This document shows positions 13,501 to 28,500 of a DNA stretch of 64,000 bases, one piece after another. A program made the translations under genes and the position numbers. The first letter of the stretch is position 1; every line of letters starts with the position of its first letter. This DNA is from Plazaster borealis. Lineage: Eukaryota > Echinodermata > Asteroidea > Forcipulatida > Labidiasteridae. The stretch spans positions 3,193,127 through 3,257,126 of the forward strand of contig CM037464.1 in assembly GCA_021014325.1 (NCBI GenBank), given 5' to 3'. The notes beneath the pieces are model-generated. The model was not told where the DNA came from. It ran no database searches and was given only the letters and a program-made list of their open reading frames with translations.

Positions 13501-16500
13501 GAAAGAGGTAATTTCTCACTAAAATAGTAAAAGACTTCTTGCAAGAAGCCTTTTATTCCTATCTGAAAGCACACAAATTTGTACAACAAGGGTGTTTTTT
13601 CTTTCAACCTTTTCTTGCAACTTCGATGACCAATTGAGCCCAAATTTTCACAGGCTTGTTATTTTGTGCATATGTTGGTATACACCAAGTGAGTAAACTG
13701 GTCTTTGACAATTACCAAATGTGTTCAGTGCCTTTAAATCATGTGAAGAATATGTTATATTATACTATCATTTATTATTATATTTTATTATTATTATATA
13801 TTTCTGGTGATGCCTCATAAGTGAACTTAATCGCTGTAGCACACACGCTGAGGAAACCTGTAAACAAGGGTGCTTGCTATGTGAACCAGGAACACCAGGG
13901 TTAACCCCTACTCTTCCGTGATAAGTGTTCAGGGTTCTTTGACGTACACATAGCAATCCTAGTACACAGGACCTATGGCTTATTGTCCCATCTGAAGGAT
14001 AAATCAATTAATGTAAAATATCTTGCTCAAGGACACGAGTGCCATGACCAGGACTCAAACCCACAGTCTGTTGATCAGAAACACCCAGAGCTTGAGTCCG
14101 GTGAGCTTGACTGCTCGGCCACAACACCATAACAAAATGTGGCCATTCACCCTTGTCCTGAGGAAGCTATTGCATTCTTGTTCCATGTTGTAGTTGATGA
14201 TACGCGACACCTCTTCCTGCCAGATCTTCAGGCCATGGATGTTGACGTAATCCTGGATATACTCAAAGGAGCGAACAAAGCCGTCCATCTTGGCTCCGAG
14301 GGTGTCAAGACGACTCATCAACTCGCTGGTCTGAAAAGAAAAAAAAACATTTCAATCATCTTAGACTAAGGGGAAAATATGTTACATAGCCAGGGGTGAA
14401 AGTCAATGATCTTAGGAGGTACATTGAAATGATGGCATTTTCATCTTTTGTTAACCCCTGGAGTTATAGATTCCAAAGAGCTTTAGGAACAGTATCCTCA
14501 GTGCTGGAGGAGATCAGAGAGCACGACTTCTTTAATTTGGAGAAAGATACAGCATTTTTTTTTATCGGGAAGACTTAAAAAAAGTCTGAACTCAGATAAA
14601 AGACTGAAATTCCTCATCTTTGTGAAGCTCTTAAAATCATTCTTTTATCATTTTCTTGCAACTTTGATGACCAATTGAGCACAAATTTTCACAGGCTTGT
14701 TATTTTATGCATATGTTGGGATACACCAAATGAGAACACTAGTCTTTGACAATTACCAAACGTGTACGATGCCTTTAAAACTACTAACAGAAGATATGTT
14801 ACGAATATTTAGAGGAATTTTATCCCAAAGAAGAGGACCTGCATGTGAGAATGATCGACTTCCCAGGTATTGTGAGTGAGTGAGACAACAAGCAAGGACA
14901 AATCAGAAGATGTAAGGTGCCTAGAGGGTTTTTACTGAGCCATTAGAGCAGAATTATATAAACTGCTCACAAAAAGTTAGGAAACTTTTTTTAATCAAGT
15001 ATATTTTTATTATTTATTACCCTCTTGTATTATGTTGCATATCAAGAGAAAGCTGAAGTGTTCTTCTTTAAAATGATACCAAATGTGCAATGATTACATG
15101 TTGCTGGACTTGGCCACATTAATGAGAATGAGACAAAGTCACAAATCAAATGTGCCAAAATTAGCAATTTTGTGTTACTGTGTGAACAAACAAATTGACA
15201 CTGTAATTCAAACAAGCAAGACAACTTACTGATCTTAATCTACTTTATTGAGACATGAAGTTCAGTAACGAGTGGATGATCCGAAGGCGTTGATGACAGC
15301 CTGGCACCTTCTTCTCATGCTGCACACAAGTTTGGTTCTCAAGCTTGATCGGTTTGATTATTGATCATTACCTATTGACTGTTTAGCACAGATAACAGGA
15401 TAATTTTGGCACATTTGATTTGTAACTTTGTCTCATTGTCATTCATGTAGCCAAATTCAGCAACATGTAATCATTGCAAATGTTGTATCATTTTAAAGAG
15501 GAACACTTCAGCTTTGCATTGATATATAACATATACAAAGAGAGTAATAAATAATAAAAATATACTTGATTAAAAAAAGTTTCCTAACTTTTTGTGAGCA
15601 GTTTATATTGTGGCGGAACCTTGTAAGGAATAAAATACAAGTAAGAGCAACTTAAAAATAATACGAGAACGAACGGGGAGCCAATGAAGGGAATTTAGAG
15701 TTTACAGTGTATAGATACCTTTGCCTTTGGATTGAACATGATCCCATTGTGCAGAGCGCTGGCAACTTGTTGGACAAGCTCCTTCCTGATTCCATCTTCA
15801 AGGAGTAATTTGGGGTCTACTTTGATTATACCTACTAAGGTTGTCTTCATCAATAAGATTCCCTCGGTGAACACTGAAATGGAATGGGTCAGTCTAGCAA
15901 CCTGTAAGAAATAAAAGAAAACAAAAAAAGTTGTGTTTGGTGAACACAAATGTCCCGCAAGCCAGTCCGTTTCTTGACATTTGGTCTAGGGGGTCAAAAA
16001 ACAATAGGCTTCTGGGAAATCCCATGACCAATCCACAAACCAAGTTTGGAGATATTATGCCAAGTCCTTCTTGACTTATTACCCGGACAACATTTCTTTT
16101 GTTTAAGCCATAATGACCATGACAGTTGGTCTAGGGGGTCCAGTTGATATGTCAAGTCCTTTTTGAGTTATGGTCAAAGATTGCACACAAGGACCTTCAA
16201 TTGTCCCTCTTTTGTTTGTAATCTAACTCTTTCATGAGCGACTAGTCGCTAGCGACTGGTTTAAATCCCTTCAGAAAAATAGTTGTAAAATAACAAATGC
16301 AGATCGCACGGCCACACAGTTTTCAGATAGGAAAGAGGACTCTTGAGGGTACTATTGTGACCTGTTTTTGGGGGTCGCCACTTGTGAGAAACAAGTAAAC
16401 AATTAATGTGTCCATATGATCAATTTATCACTAAAACAAATGGTGCAGGGAAGGGTAAACAGCATTAATGCCATGTCTAAATAACTTGGTTTCCGTGTCA

Positions 16501-19500
16501 ACTCACATCATATCTCATGTCCAGCTGGGCAAAATCTCGCAGTTTCTCTTTCTCTAGTCTGGTGGGTACCTCCTTGATGTGATGTGTCTGAAGCTGTATG
16601 ATTTGAGACAGGAGACTAAACATGGTCTGAGGGATGATCTGGAGCACCTTGCGGACGTAAGAGACCAACTCGCTGGAATAGTATTGAGAGACACTGACCA
16701 AGTCGGGCGAGTTGGCTTGGTTGATACGAATCAGAGGCAAGTCAAGAGCAGAGGCAAGCTGGAATAAATAATCAAACTAATGATAAGACGAAGAAGATGT
16801 GTCATCTTATTGACATAGCTGTGCCAGGTGATATAAGGGTAGCTTCGAAGGAGGTAGAAAAGATCCAAAAGTACCAAGACCTTGCCAGGGAACTTCGTAA
16901 GATTTGGCAGGTAAAGGTAAAAGTAGTCCCTGTGGTGGTTGGAGCACTTGGCACCAATCCCAAAGCACATGGGAAACATCTAGATGTAATAGGGACAAAT
17001 GTGAGGGTAGATCTATTACAGAAGGCGGCGCTTTTGGGAACAGTGAGTATCCTGAGAAAGACCCTTGAGATCTAAGAATACGGGACGTAGCCCAACTCGA
17101 AGAGTTACCGGCACAAAGGAAAATGTGATCTTTCTTTTGTATGCTGTGATAAAATGAAATAATAATATTTATTATAAAAAAACGCTTTCCATGTCACATC
17201 GACATCACAAAGCGCTGTACAATAAAAATCCATAAGTTATTAAGAAACACAGATAAATCGATTATTAACAATTACAATAACAATAACAATATTTAGTGAT
17301 AAAAAAGTGATTTTTAAAAAGTTGTATTTTCAAAGAAGTAAATTTTTTTTCAAGGGTATCAGCAGATCGGATTGCCGTCGACAGCCCATTCCACAAGCGG
17401 GGGGCAGATGGTCACATGGGTTAGGGTCTACTGCCATTGGACTCGTTGAATCATCGGAGTGTGGGTTGGAATCCCGGTCATGACACTTGTGTCCTTGAGC
17501 AAGGCACTTGAACCATAATTGCTTCTCTTAACCCAGTTGTGTAAATGGGAACCTGAGAGGGTTGAGACAGTATTGTGTTGGATTAACCCCTTAGCGCTAA
17601 TTCATCGCTATATAAGAACCAATTATTAATAGTGCTACCTGCTTGCATTTTCACTGAACAATTTAATTCAAAGCTAAGGGTTAGAAAAGGCATTGGACGT
17701 GACGTGGCAGGACATGATCAGTAAAAGAAAATTCGGTGTAGGATTTTGAACATTTTGGGAGTTTCTAGAAAAGTCTGGTAACCGATCTTCTTTTCATTTT
17801 ACCTTTAGGAATGTAGCTCTTAGTTTGGTGACAAGGGAAGGGTTACTCTTAATGCCTTGCTGCATGTAGGGCGTGTATCTGCAAATAAATGTATTAATTG
17901 TATTAAACAAGTCGCAATTTACAATTAGTAAGTATAATCCCAATAAGTTTGAACAAACTGATCAAATGCGCGGCGTGTCGTGAACGAGCAGTCAAGTGCA
18001 CTGGACTCGAGCTCTGGTCTTGACTCTTGTGTCCTTAAGCAAGGCACTTATGGACAGTGAAGGGGGTAACCCTGTTTCAGCCCCAGGAGTAGGTGGCAAC
18101 ATGCCCCATGTCATGCTGGTGGCAATTGATTTGGGTCGATAGCCCAAATCAGTTAAGCGTAGCCCTCACCTTGAAGTGGCCTGCCGGCTTTGAGATGTTA
18201 GGCGATTTCTCATAAAAAAAACCCCAAAACCCCCAAAAATTTGACCATTATTGCTTCGCCCTTTGGATGGGATGTAAAGCCGTAGGTCCCGTGTTTTGTG
18301 TAATGCACGTTAAACAAACCCAGCACACTTATCGCTAAGAGAAGGGGTTTGCCCCGGTGTTTCTGGCAGTTGCTGCTGAGTGCACCACAGCACCTTGTGA
18401 ACCCTCAAAGGTGCTACATAAATTAGTCTCGTCATTCAAAAAATTTCAAAAAACTTCAAAATGTTTCTCTTTGTTCAAGCGCCTTGAGTACCTTATAAAA
18501 CTCCGGTATTATTTTGGTCGTTGTTAAATTTTAGATTTTTCTCAAGCATTTTCATATTTAGAAGATTCTTTTGTAAATCGCTTACCAACTGAAATGACCA
18601 GCAGAGTAGTTACTAGAATATGTTGTTGATGGTGTTATATTTTGAATCAGGAATATACTTTCTCATAAAAAAGAACATGTACAAAATCAGCAACATTTCA
18701 GAACAGTTCAACCTGGGCAACCAATTCGCCATAATTTCTCTGTGCATACATGCATGTTTGATTCATTCATAAATGACCTTTAAAGGCATCTACACGTTTG
18801 GTAATTGTCAAAGACCAGTGTTCTCATTTGGTGTATCCCAACATATGCATAAAATAACCAGCCTGTGAAAATTTGGGCTCAATAGGTCATCGAAGTTGCA
18901 AGAAAATGATGAAAGAAAATACACCCTTCTTGTACAAATTTGTGTGCTGTCAGTTAGGAATAAAAACTTCTTGCAAGAAGTTTTTATTATTTTAGTGAGA
19001 AATTACCTCTTTCTCAAAAACTATGTTACTTCAGAGGGAGTCGTTTCTCACAATGTTTTATACTATCAACAGCTCTCTGTTGCTCATTACCAAGTCAGTT
19101 TTTATGCTAATATATATTTTGAGTAATTACCAAACGTGTACTGTGCCTTTAAAGTTGAGATGCTAAAATGCTACATACGTGTCAATGAGCTCCCAGGCAT
19201 AAGATAGATCAGCAACAATTTGCATGGTGATCAAGACTTCCTCTTTGATGTTGATGGTTCGTATCATCTGATGAAGAAACTTGCGAGTGTCAAGGAGAAA
19301 CTGACGCACTTGAAGATTGCTCTCAAGCTGGTGGAATTCTTGGACCTAGAGCCAGCAAATATTCAGGCAAAGAATGTTAGAAATGAACACCAAATAGAAA
19401 CTATATTATGTCCTTTTCAAACACTTAAAGGGTCTGTATACATTTGGTAATGACTCTGAAAATTAATGGCAATAACTTACCTGGTAAGAAGTACAGCAGC

Positions 19501-22500
19501 TTTGCATAGTATAACGCATTTTGGAAAACTTTTCACTTTGAAGTACTACGGTTATAGAAAAAGATATCACTTTTTATCCCCAAAATTTGAATCTGAGAAG
19601 CGTTACTGCAGTAATGTTTCTCAGATCTTGAAATTCCAATTGCAGATTATTCTTCCTGCGTGGACAAAACCGTTCCAGATTTTCTCTCAAAAACGCTACC
19701 ACCTTTTGAAATGAAATTTTCACAGGTTAGTTTTATGGTATAATATCTACAACTATATAGGATTGAAACAAACAGTGGGTTCCAATTACCAAACGTATAC
19801 AATCCATTTACAATAGTTTTATTCTTACCTCTTCCAGAGCTTGTATGAGTTGTACAATCTTACGTCCTGCAGCAGTGGAGTCATCATAGTTGAGGGATGT
19901 TATCTGCTTAGCCATCTCACTGAACCATGCTTGAAGGTTATCTGATAATAAACAAATTAATTAAAACAAATTAATTAAAAATTAATGAGTACCTGGGAAC
20001 TTCGTAAGATATCGCAGGTGAAAGTGAAAGTAGTCCGTGGAGGTTGGAGCATTGGAACTTTTTGAGAAATTAGACATTGACCATATGTAGGAGCGTGGCC
20101 ATTAGCTGTCAGGAAAGTGAGCAGAAGAATCTTGTATTTGATGCGTTGAGTAACCAGGAGCCAGTGTAGTGAATGGAGAAAACGGAATGATGTGTTCTCG
20201 ACTTTTGACTTGACATACCAGACGAGCTGCCGAGTTCTTAATTCTTTGAAGTGGCGCAATTTGAGAAGAGGGCAGTCCATACAGCCAGCTGTTGCAGCAG
20301 TCGTGTTGAGATGTGACAAAAGTATGTATGAGACGTTCAGTGGAGTTTTAGTCAAGGTCAATGCCTTTCCTAAAGTTTATGGTCAACACACATCGTGACT
20401 AGTTATCCCCTCCGTCCCCGAGCCGTATATTGAGAGAGCTGCGACAACTTGCGATTAGAAGCCATTTTGTGTCGAAAAAACCCTGCATGGGCGAACACAG
20501 GGTAACCAGACTAGACTCCGCATTGGGTTGTGCTGCATTTGGACCGAAAATGGCGTCCAGCAACCAAGTGTCCAAAGAAAACTGGTCCCTCTACGTCGCA
20601 ACTCTCTTAATACACAGCTCTGCTCCGTCCAAATCCAACCTAACAATTCTGTTTTGTAAGACATAAATTACCATTCCTTGAAACTCTTGTAAGAGGCTTA
20701 GTCCCTGAGAAGACTTCACCCAGCTCAGTCATTCTTTCAACGCTCTCTTGTTTGTACATCTCCCATTTCTTCTGCTTCTCAGAGAGCATCTTCTTAAACA
20801 TCTAAATAGAAAGCAAATATTCTACAGGCATGATATTTGGTCCTTGGAAAAAAGTAGGAATATTTTATAGAGTGCAAGGGCTGACCTACATGTACACATG
20901 GTGTGGGCTCTAATAGTAATTTCAGACTATTTAATCAGTTTTTTCCAAGGGCAAAAAATGTCGGAAAACAGACTAAAGTAGGAAGAATATCATGCCTCAT
21001 TCTATTAAAGAAGTTACTTGATGAAAACTGTCGCTACTCAAACAAAACTGTGGTGATCCTACCAACAAATGCTAGGGTTGTATATCTACGTTTACTTCTC
21101 TAAACGGTTAAACAGAACTTGTGACTTCCATTTAATGTATTACTTGTGTAAGAGATTAAAAAAATAAAAATTCCACCAACAAAAGTGATGTCAATCATTC
21201 TCCCTGGATAGTGTCTGGGGCTCAAATTTTAAAGAAAAGGAAGGTTTCATTTTATTTTACTGTCGGCTTCGTTTAACCGTTAAGGAAATTTGGAAACGGA
21301 TTTCAACGTTTGTTCACGGTTAAACAGTTAACAGGATAAAAGTCCCAACAGAGACAAGTGCAAGATGGAACAATTTACATGGAGGAGAGAATTCCAAATT
21401 ATTACAAACCACTCATATTACCCAATTTTTTCATTTAAAGTAAATCATCTGCATCAAATATGAATAGTCGTTGACCTGAAATGATCTATAACATTGTAAA
21501 GAGAGCGAGAAAGGGAGGATGAAATTTAGATGAAACAACAAACCTCTTTAAGTTTGAATTCAAACTGCGCAGAGTCCAGGAGGAGTTCAAAGAGTGTACG
21601 GGGGCTGTACTTGGATTCCTGGACCATCAACTCTTTCATCTGGCGAAGCTTCTTATTGGCGTCCCAGGCTTGGGGAAGAAGACAGGGGAGAGACTTGTAA
21701 GAAGGTTTGGAGGGGGTAAGTAGCTAGACCAATTCACAAACATCACGGTTCATTTACTTAAATAGTGATTAGAGGTTTCTTCAAAAAGCTACAGGTTTTT
21801 CCAGGCATGATTTCGTATAACCATCACCTGCCAATAATTGTCCATTGGATTCTACACATTTTTTGAATGACATGTCAAGAGAATAATAAAAATAATAATA
21901 ATTTGGGAGGCTAATCATCCTTACTCGCAGCTGGGAAGCTGACTTGCGAAGGACGCGGCTACAGCGTGTTCTAGCCGCAGGCATATAAGGGCGCCTTTGG
22001 CAGCCTGCCACAACGACACGGAGCAAAGCCTGAGATCAAAATTGTTGATTTTTCAGGAGAGAGGAAAAATGGAGGGCCCGGAGAAAACCCCTCATGGCTT
22101 GGGAAAGAACCAACGCTTAACTCTACTCACATCACATGGCCTTATCCATGGCTTTATCCAGGAATCAAAGCAGGGCCACATTGGTGAGAGGCTAGTGCCA
22201 CTCAAGCCACCAAACATTTGTGAGGGATGAGATTGGGATTTCCTTTTAATACTTACGTCCATCTGCAGTATGAAGCATTAACCATCTGAGGTTGACATTA
22301 CACTCCCTAAGGCAGTTCATGAGCTTGGGAATGCTGTCCAAGACAAACTCCTCTGTCAGTGTACCTTCTGTCAAGTATTGACGCAGGAGCTTGATGAGTT
22401 CTCCAACTCTGTGATTGTGTTTCACTGCCTGCAGATGACAAGTATAAGAGAATATGTCAACTGTGGATAGGTTACTTTTCTTTTAGAGACCATAAGGAGA

Positions 22501-25500
22501 TGACAAGTATAAAAGAAGATGTCAACTGTGGATAGGTTACTTTTCTTTTAGAGACCATAAGGAGATGACAAGTATAAAAGAAGGTGTCAACTGTGGATAG
22601 GTTACTTTTCTTTTAGAGACCATAAGGAGATGACAAGTATAAAAGAAGATGTCAACTGTGGATAGGTTACTTTTCTTTTAGAGACCATAAGGAGATGACA
22701 AGTATAAAAGAAGATGTCAACTGTGGATAGGTTACTTTTCTTTTAGAGACCATAAGGAGATGACAAGTATAAGAGAAGGTGTCAACTGTGGATAGGTTAC
22801 TTTTCTTTTAGAGACCATAAGGAGATGACAAGTATAAAAGAAGGTGTCAACTGTGGATAGGTTACTTTTCTTTTAGAGACCATAAGGAGATGACAAGTAT
22901 AAGAGAAGGTGTCAACTGTGGATAGGTTACTTTTCTTTTAGAGACCATAAGGAGATGACAAGTATAAGAGAAGGTGTCAACTGTGGATAGGTTACTTTTC
23001 TTTTAGAGACCATAAGGAGAAGACAAGTATAAGAGAAGATGTCAACTGTGTTACTTTCCCTTTTAGAGACCACTGAGTAAAGGAATAAAAGAGTGGCGAC
23101 GAGGTCTTAAACAGCCGTTTAAAACCGGCAGGGACGTGGCAAAGGTTCTTTATCGCTAGACCACTGCAAGATTTTAAAGGGCCATTTAAGGCCGAGTCGT
23201 TACTCTACGAATTTGGGCTCCAGTCTTGTGTATTCAAAAGTGATGAGGTGTTTACCAGCGACTTGACGTTGTTTACATCCAGGGTGTTATTTAGTGCTGT
23301 CCTAGCTGCCTTGTAGGGTTCCCACATATCAGCCAAGTTGACTACTATTCCCATGTACACACTGATCATCTGTAAAGATATTAGAACATTAGATATTAGA
23401 ATGTCAACTATACTACACATACTGCGGTTTGGGCACTTGCCTGGTGACCAGTCTTGTTTCTTGATCTTTTTCTTCCATTCTGTGCATTTTATAATGTGTT
23501 ATGCGCTTCTGATCATTTTTTGTGTAAGGGGCGCAATATAAATTGTAATTATTATTATTATTATTATTATTATTACCCATTTCTGTTAAGCAATATATTT
23601 CTGTGCTTAGCAAGTTTTTATGCTTACATCCTTTATGAAATTGGGCCCTGATGATTCGACCCTAGCAGAGTCTTTCTCGAAGGCTAAAAGGAATACAAAA
23701 CCAATGATTCAAAAGGGACTTACCCAATTGTCAGGAAAATGCTTGTCAACAATCTCCCTCATCTTAGCCTGTTGGTTCTGTAGAATGTCCGGTGAGAAGT
23801 ACAGAATGATGTACAGCATGGCGGCTTGTGTCGCTAAGGCTGTACTACGATGTTCTGGCAGTGGGTAGGCCGAGATCTATTGGGATGTACAGATCAAAAA
23901 AATCAGAGCATGTTACACCCACTATTCGCTCTCTTCATTGGCTTCCAATTCACCAACGTATCTGTTTCAAAATTCTTCTTCTTGCGTACAAAGTTCTTCA
24001 TAATTTTGCCCCAGTATATCTCCAAGATCTCTTAGCCCTTCGTTCAACTTCACTATCATCAGCTACCCGACGCCTTCGCTCTTCTTCCATCGCTCATTTC
24101 CAGCTTTCCCCGGGCCCCCGCACCATGACACGCTATGGCGATCGTGCCTTTTCGGTCATAGCTCCAACACTTTGGAACAAGCTACCCATCCACATTCAAG
24201 CGGCACCTTCATTAGATACTTTTAAATCATTACTTAAAACCCATCTGTTTTGTTACTCTGAATAGTCTGCTCATGTGTTTTATGTGTTTGACTGGAGCAT
24301 GCATAAAGGCCATGTCACACAGGGTAATTTTTTTCAGGCAACTTGGAGGCAACAAACTGTACTGTACGGTATGCACCAGGAACACTTCAGCAGCACTTCA
24401 GCAGCACAAGAGACATTCTTCTAGCTGTAAATTACTATCCCCAAGAAAATGATGAACAAACTGAAATGAGAATGGATTTTTCTAACTGGAGATTGCCTGG
24501 AGCTGGTTTCCCATAAAATTGCCCAGAGTGACATGAGCTTAAGACCATATCCCAGGCATGAGAATGGGCGATGATGAAAAAACAGGAAATCCATTTCGTA
24601 AGAAAAAAATCAGAAAAATCGAACACTAAAAATGCATGTCCGGAATTTGGGCATAGTGACCCAGGCGTCAGCGCCGCACTCAGTGCGTGAACTGTTGTCA
24701 GTAGACTTTTCAAAGTCTCCACACATGTTCCTTTGCTGCAGCAGTACAAATATTACAGTCAAACAGTTGATAAACCACACCGTGATTGAAGCGAGGAATG
24801 AGAGAAGTTTACACATAGCGGTTACAGCAATGACAGCACCCTCTGGTGACGAGTGGGATATAGCTGTTTAGATAGTGATTGGGTTTTCGTGACTACGCAA
24901 CAACTGAAGAGTCTTGGAACCAAGACTAATGGAAGCCGGGCGGTAATTGTTGAACTCACCCCCCAAATTTTATTTCAAATTCACACTGAACTCAAAGACC
25001 ACAAATTTGAAAGGGAAAAAACAGGAATTCCTTTTTAAACAGGAAGATTCTCATGCCTGAATCCGAATTGGTGGCTACAGCTACGGCTCCGACTGTTGCT
25101 AAGGGTGTTGCTAAGGACGTCAACACATGATGACCCGGCGATCCTTCCGTAGCGATAGCCGCCAATTTGGACACGGTCTAAGGCCCATGTCACACACGAG
25201 GCAATTTACAGGCAACCAGTTCCAGGCAATCTTTATGAAGAAAAGGCAATCACATTTGAATGTTCACATATTTTTTCTTGGGGATCGTAAGACACTGTTT
25301 GAAAAATTACTGATGTGCTACCAAAGTGGTCCTGTAGAATGCGCTGCAGTTGGTTGCCTCCAAGTTGCGTGTAAAGGTTGCCTCGTGTGACAGGGCCCTA
25401 AGACTCACCTTGAAGCTACCAATGTGTGTTTATAATATGTAGTTCTTGTGATGGATGTGGCTGACCAGATTAAATAAAACAACAAACTTTAACACAAAAC

Positions 25501-28500
25501 TAAAAAACAGAAGAGTTACTGACCTGATTGTAGATGTCGTCTGACCTTAGCCTTGCAATCACCATCTCAATAAAGTTGGATGAAATTGGAATACGTCTGC
25601 GTAGATACAGAGGAACCAACAGTTACATGTACACCAACTCACGTATTGGTTAGACTAGACTAATTATCTTCAAACAAACTTGAATCCTCGATTCTGATTG
25701 GTCGGTCCATAGCAACAAGACTGTGATATAAACCTATGATGCATGGCCCGTATCAAACCCTGTTCTATAACGCGCTGTTTTAACTCCACATATTGCGTTA
25801 TTTTAAGCTACGCGTCAACTATGCTTATAAACAAACTATCACGAGGGCCCTCGAGGAATACAGAAAAATATAGCGCGTCTGCATCCCACATCCAACAGCC
25901 TCCGTATTTCACTTACACCTGTGTGATGACTCAGGCCTGGAATTTCATCTTTGAGAGGGCAAGGCCATTTTCATTTTGCAAAGGGTACTTTCCATTGGAA
26001 AACCTTGGGAAAGTCTATGGGAAACTTTTGAAGGGGCACCAAGGCCAAGTTGAACAGGGGCAACAAAGGTCATGAGCTCCGTTGCCTCCATGTAATTCCA
26101 GGCCTGAGAACTAATATTGTCCTCTGCTCATTGTATGTTGTGTCTTTACTGGATTGAGTTTTTGTTTTCATGATGCTGTGGAATTTAGCACAACATAAAC
26201 AATCTAAACAGTTCAAAGCGATGATCTGAACAGGTTGCCTTCAGAAAATAAGCACATATCAATGTTCTGTTTCTCATTTTATTTAGGAATACTTACTTGA
26301 AATAGTTGTCAGGATAGTTGGGAGGTCTCCTAGAGGCAGATGTTGTAAACAGTCCAGTGGATCGTAACAGTTTGCAGACATCATCCATATTGGAGTCAAC
26401 GGAAGCCTGGGCAGCACTGTATTAAAAGAAGACAAATATTAGCAAAGTGTTAGTGGCGAGTTGAAAACAAGATTTATTTGAGCACAAATCCAACAGGCTC
26501 AGTTGTAACATTGTAAGTCTATCGACACTTCCATGAGGTTCTTGTAAACTATTATTAAATAGGGCGCCAAGGTCAAATTCAGTTTTGTGATGCACTAATT
26601 TTCCAATAAATAGAGTCCTCATAAAAGTTGGACAAAATTAGAAGTCTCTAACCTCACGTTAAAATTGTGTAAAATGTCACTTTATTTGATACTCTTTCAG
26701 AGCAAAATTTGAAACACGACATCATCAGCCATCAAAAACAAATACGTCTGTACATTCCAATGAGGAATTTTTGTGCCAGTCAAAAGGTAAAATTCATTGC
26801 CGTTTTGATTAAAAATCATCAAAATTCAGGAATGGACTAAACATTCTCTGCACAAAAATGTACAGGCTGTATATTTGAAATGCGACTTCATCAAACATTT
26901 TTGGTTTTTGACAAAAAAATGCACTTGAAGGGTATCAAATACAGTGGCATTTTACACCGTTTGACCCAAGGTTAGGGACTCTATCCATTGGAAACTTAGC
27001 GCATCACAAAACTTAATTTGACATTGGAGCCACTCTTTAAGAATTATTTGAGAGGCATAAAAGCAAAGAACAAAGGGGGCATTTTCATAAGTTTCCAGTG
27101 TTAACTTCAAGGTATAAATACGTACCTGTATCTGTGGTATGAAACAAGCATTCTTTCTCTGACTGTTCCTTCAATCCTCATATCAACTACTAAGAGCATT
27201 ACACCATACAAGTAGAGAGATTCGCACTGTACAAAAAAACAAAAACAATAATCAATATCAGGGAGATTTTGTACAACAATCAGGGAGACGTTTACAATTA
27301 CATTCGGGACAAAGTTTCTGCAATCAGGGAGATTTTAAGTTGTGTTCATCAGAACATGGAAAGATTGGTTTGTTTTCAGGGAACTTTCTGCAGAATCAGG
27401 GATAGTTGGCAGCTCTGACATTACAAGGGCCTCGCAGCGAAGTAAATCTGGCTGGTCACGCTTACTTTCCAGGACTTACAAAATCCTGCAAGATTTTACT
27501 ACAACCTTATTTGTGTCTCACCAGGAGTTGTTTTCCATCTTCATTTAGGAGCACAGTTTCAAGTGTCTGTTGGATGTATACCCCTTCATCAAGATCCTCA
27601 AGAAACCTAAACATAAATAAATCACATGAAATTTTACTCAAGTAGGTTTTTTTTTCCAATTATAAGACACAAAAATGAATTCAATGAGCATCAATGCCTA
27701 CAACGTGGCATGTCTTAGCCGAGCGGTTAAAGAGCATCGGACTCAAGCTCCGGTGTTTCCGATCAGCAGAGTGTGGGTTTGAGTTCCGGTCGTGGCACTT
27801 GTGGCCTTGAGTAAGATACTTTACCATAGTTGCTTTGTCCTTCAGATGGGACATTAATCCATAGGTCCTGTGTACTAGGATTAGTAGTGCGAGTAAAAGA
27901 ACACAGAACACTTTAAATCGTGGAAGAGTACGGGTTAACCCCGGTGTTTCTGGTTCACATAGCAAGCACCCTTGTATACAGGTTTCCTCAGGCTTGCGAG
28001 CTACAGTGATTAAGGTCATTTACGAGGCATCCTTGGTTTCATTACCAGAAATATATAATAATAAAATTGCAGCCTTAATACAACCTGCAAGAGTTTCAGG
28101 AAATGTAAATCCAAAGAAGTTTACCTATTAAGATCTGAGACATATTTATGAATACTCTCGAAGGCGAGATAGAAACGGCGTAAAATCTCAATGTGATTCT
28201 CCCTGAAAGCCTCATCAAGGTCTTGGAGCTCCTGTTCATAAAATTTTAAACAAGACAATTAGGCATTTATAATTAAAAATGGTCTCTTTCAAATACAGTT
28301 AGAGAACAACAACCATTTATTTATCCAACTATTTATTTATTTATTTATTACACATCCAACAGCACAATTAGCACAAATAACAGGATGAATAGGAAAAAAG
28401 AAGAAATGTTCAGTTTTAAATGTAGGAGGAAAAACCTAATGGGGGAAAACCCACGCAATCAGGTAGGGACTGAAAAACCCAATCCACATGCAAAGCTCTG

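Noticed and set aside
22433..23060. CRISPR array
   Set aside because: The 65-bp units are contiguous, without unique spacers, and lie in an animal intron. The same reasoning applies to the 81-bp and 14-bp arrays.
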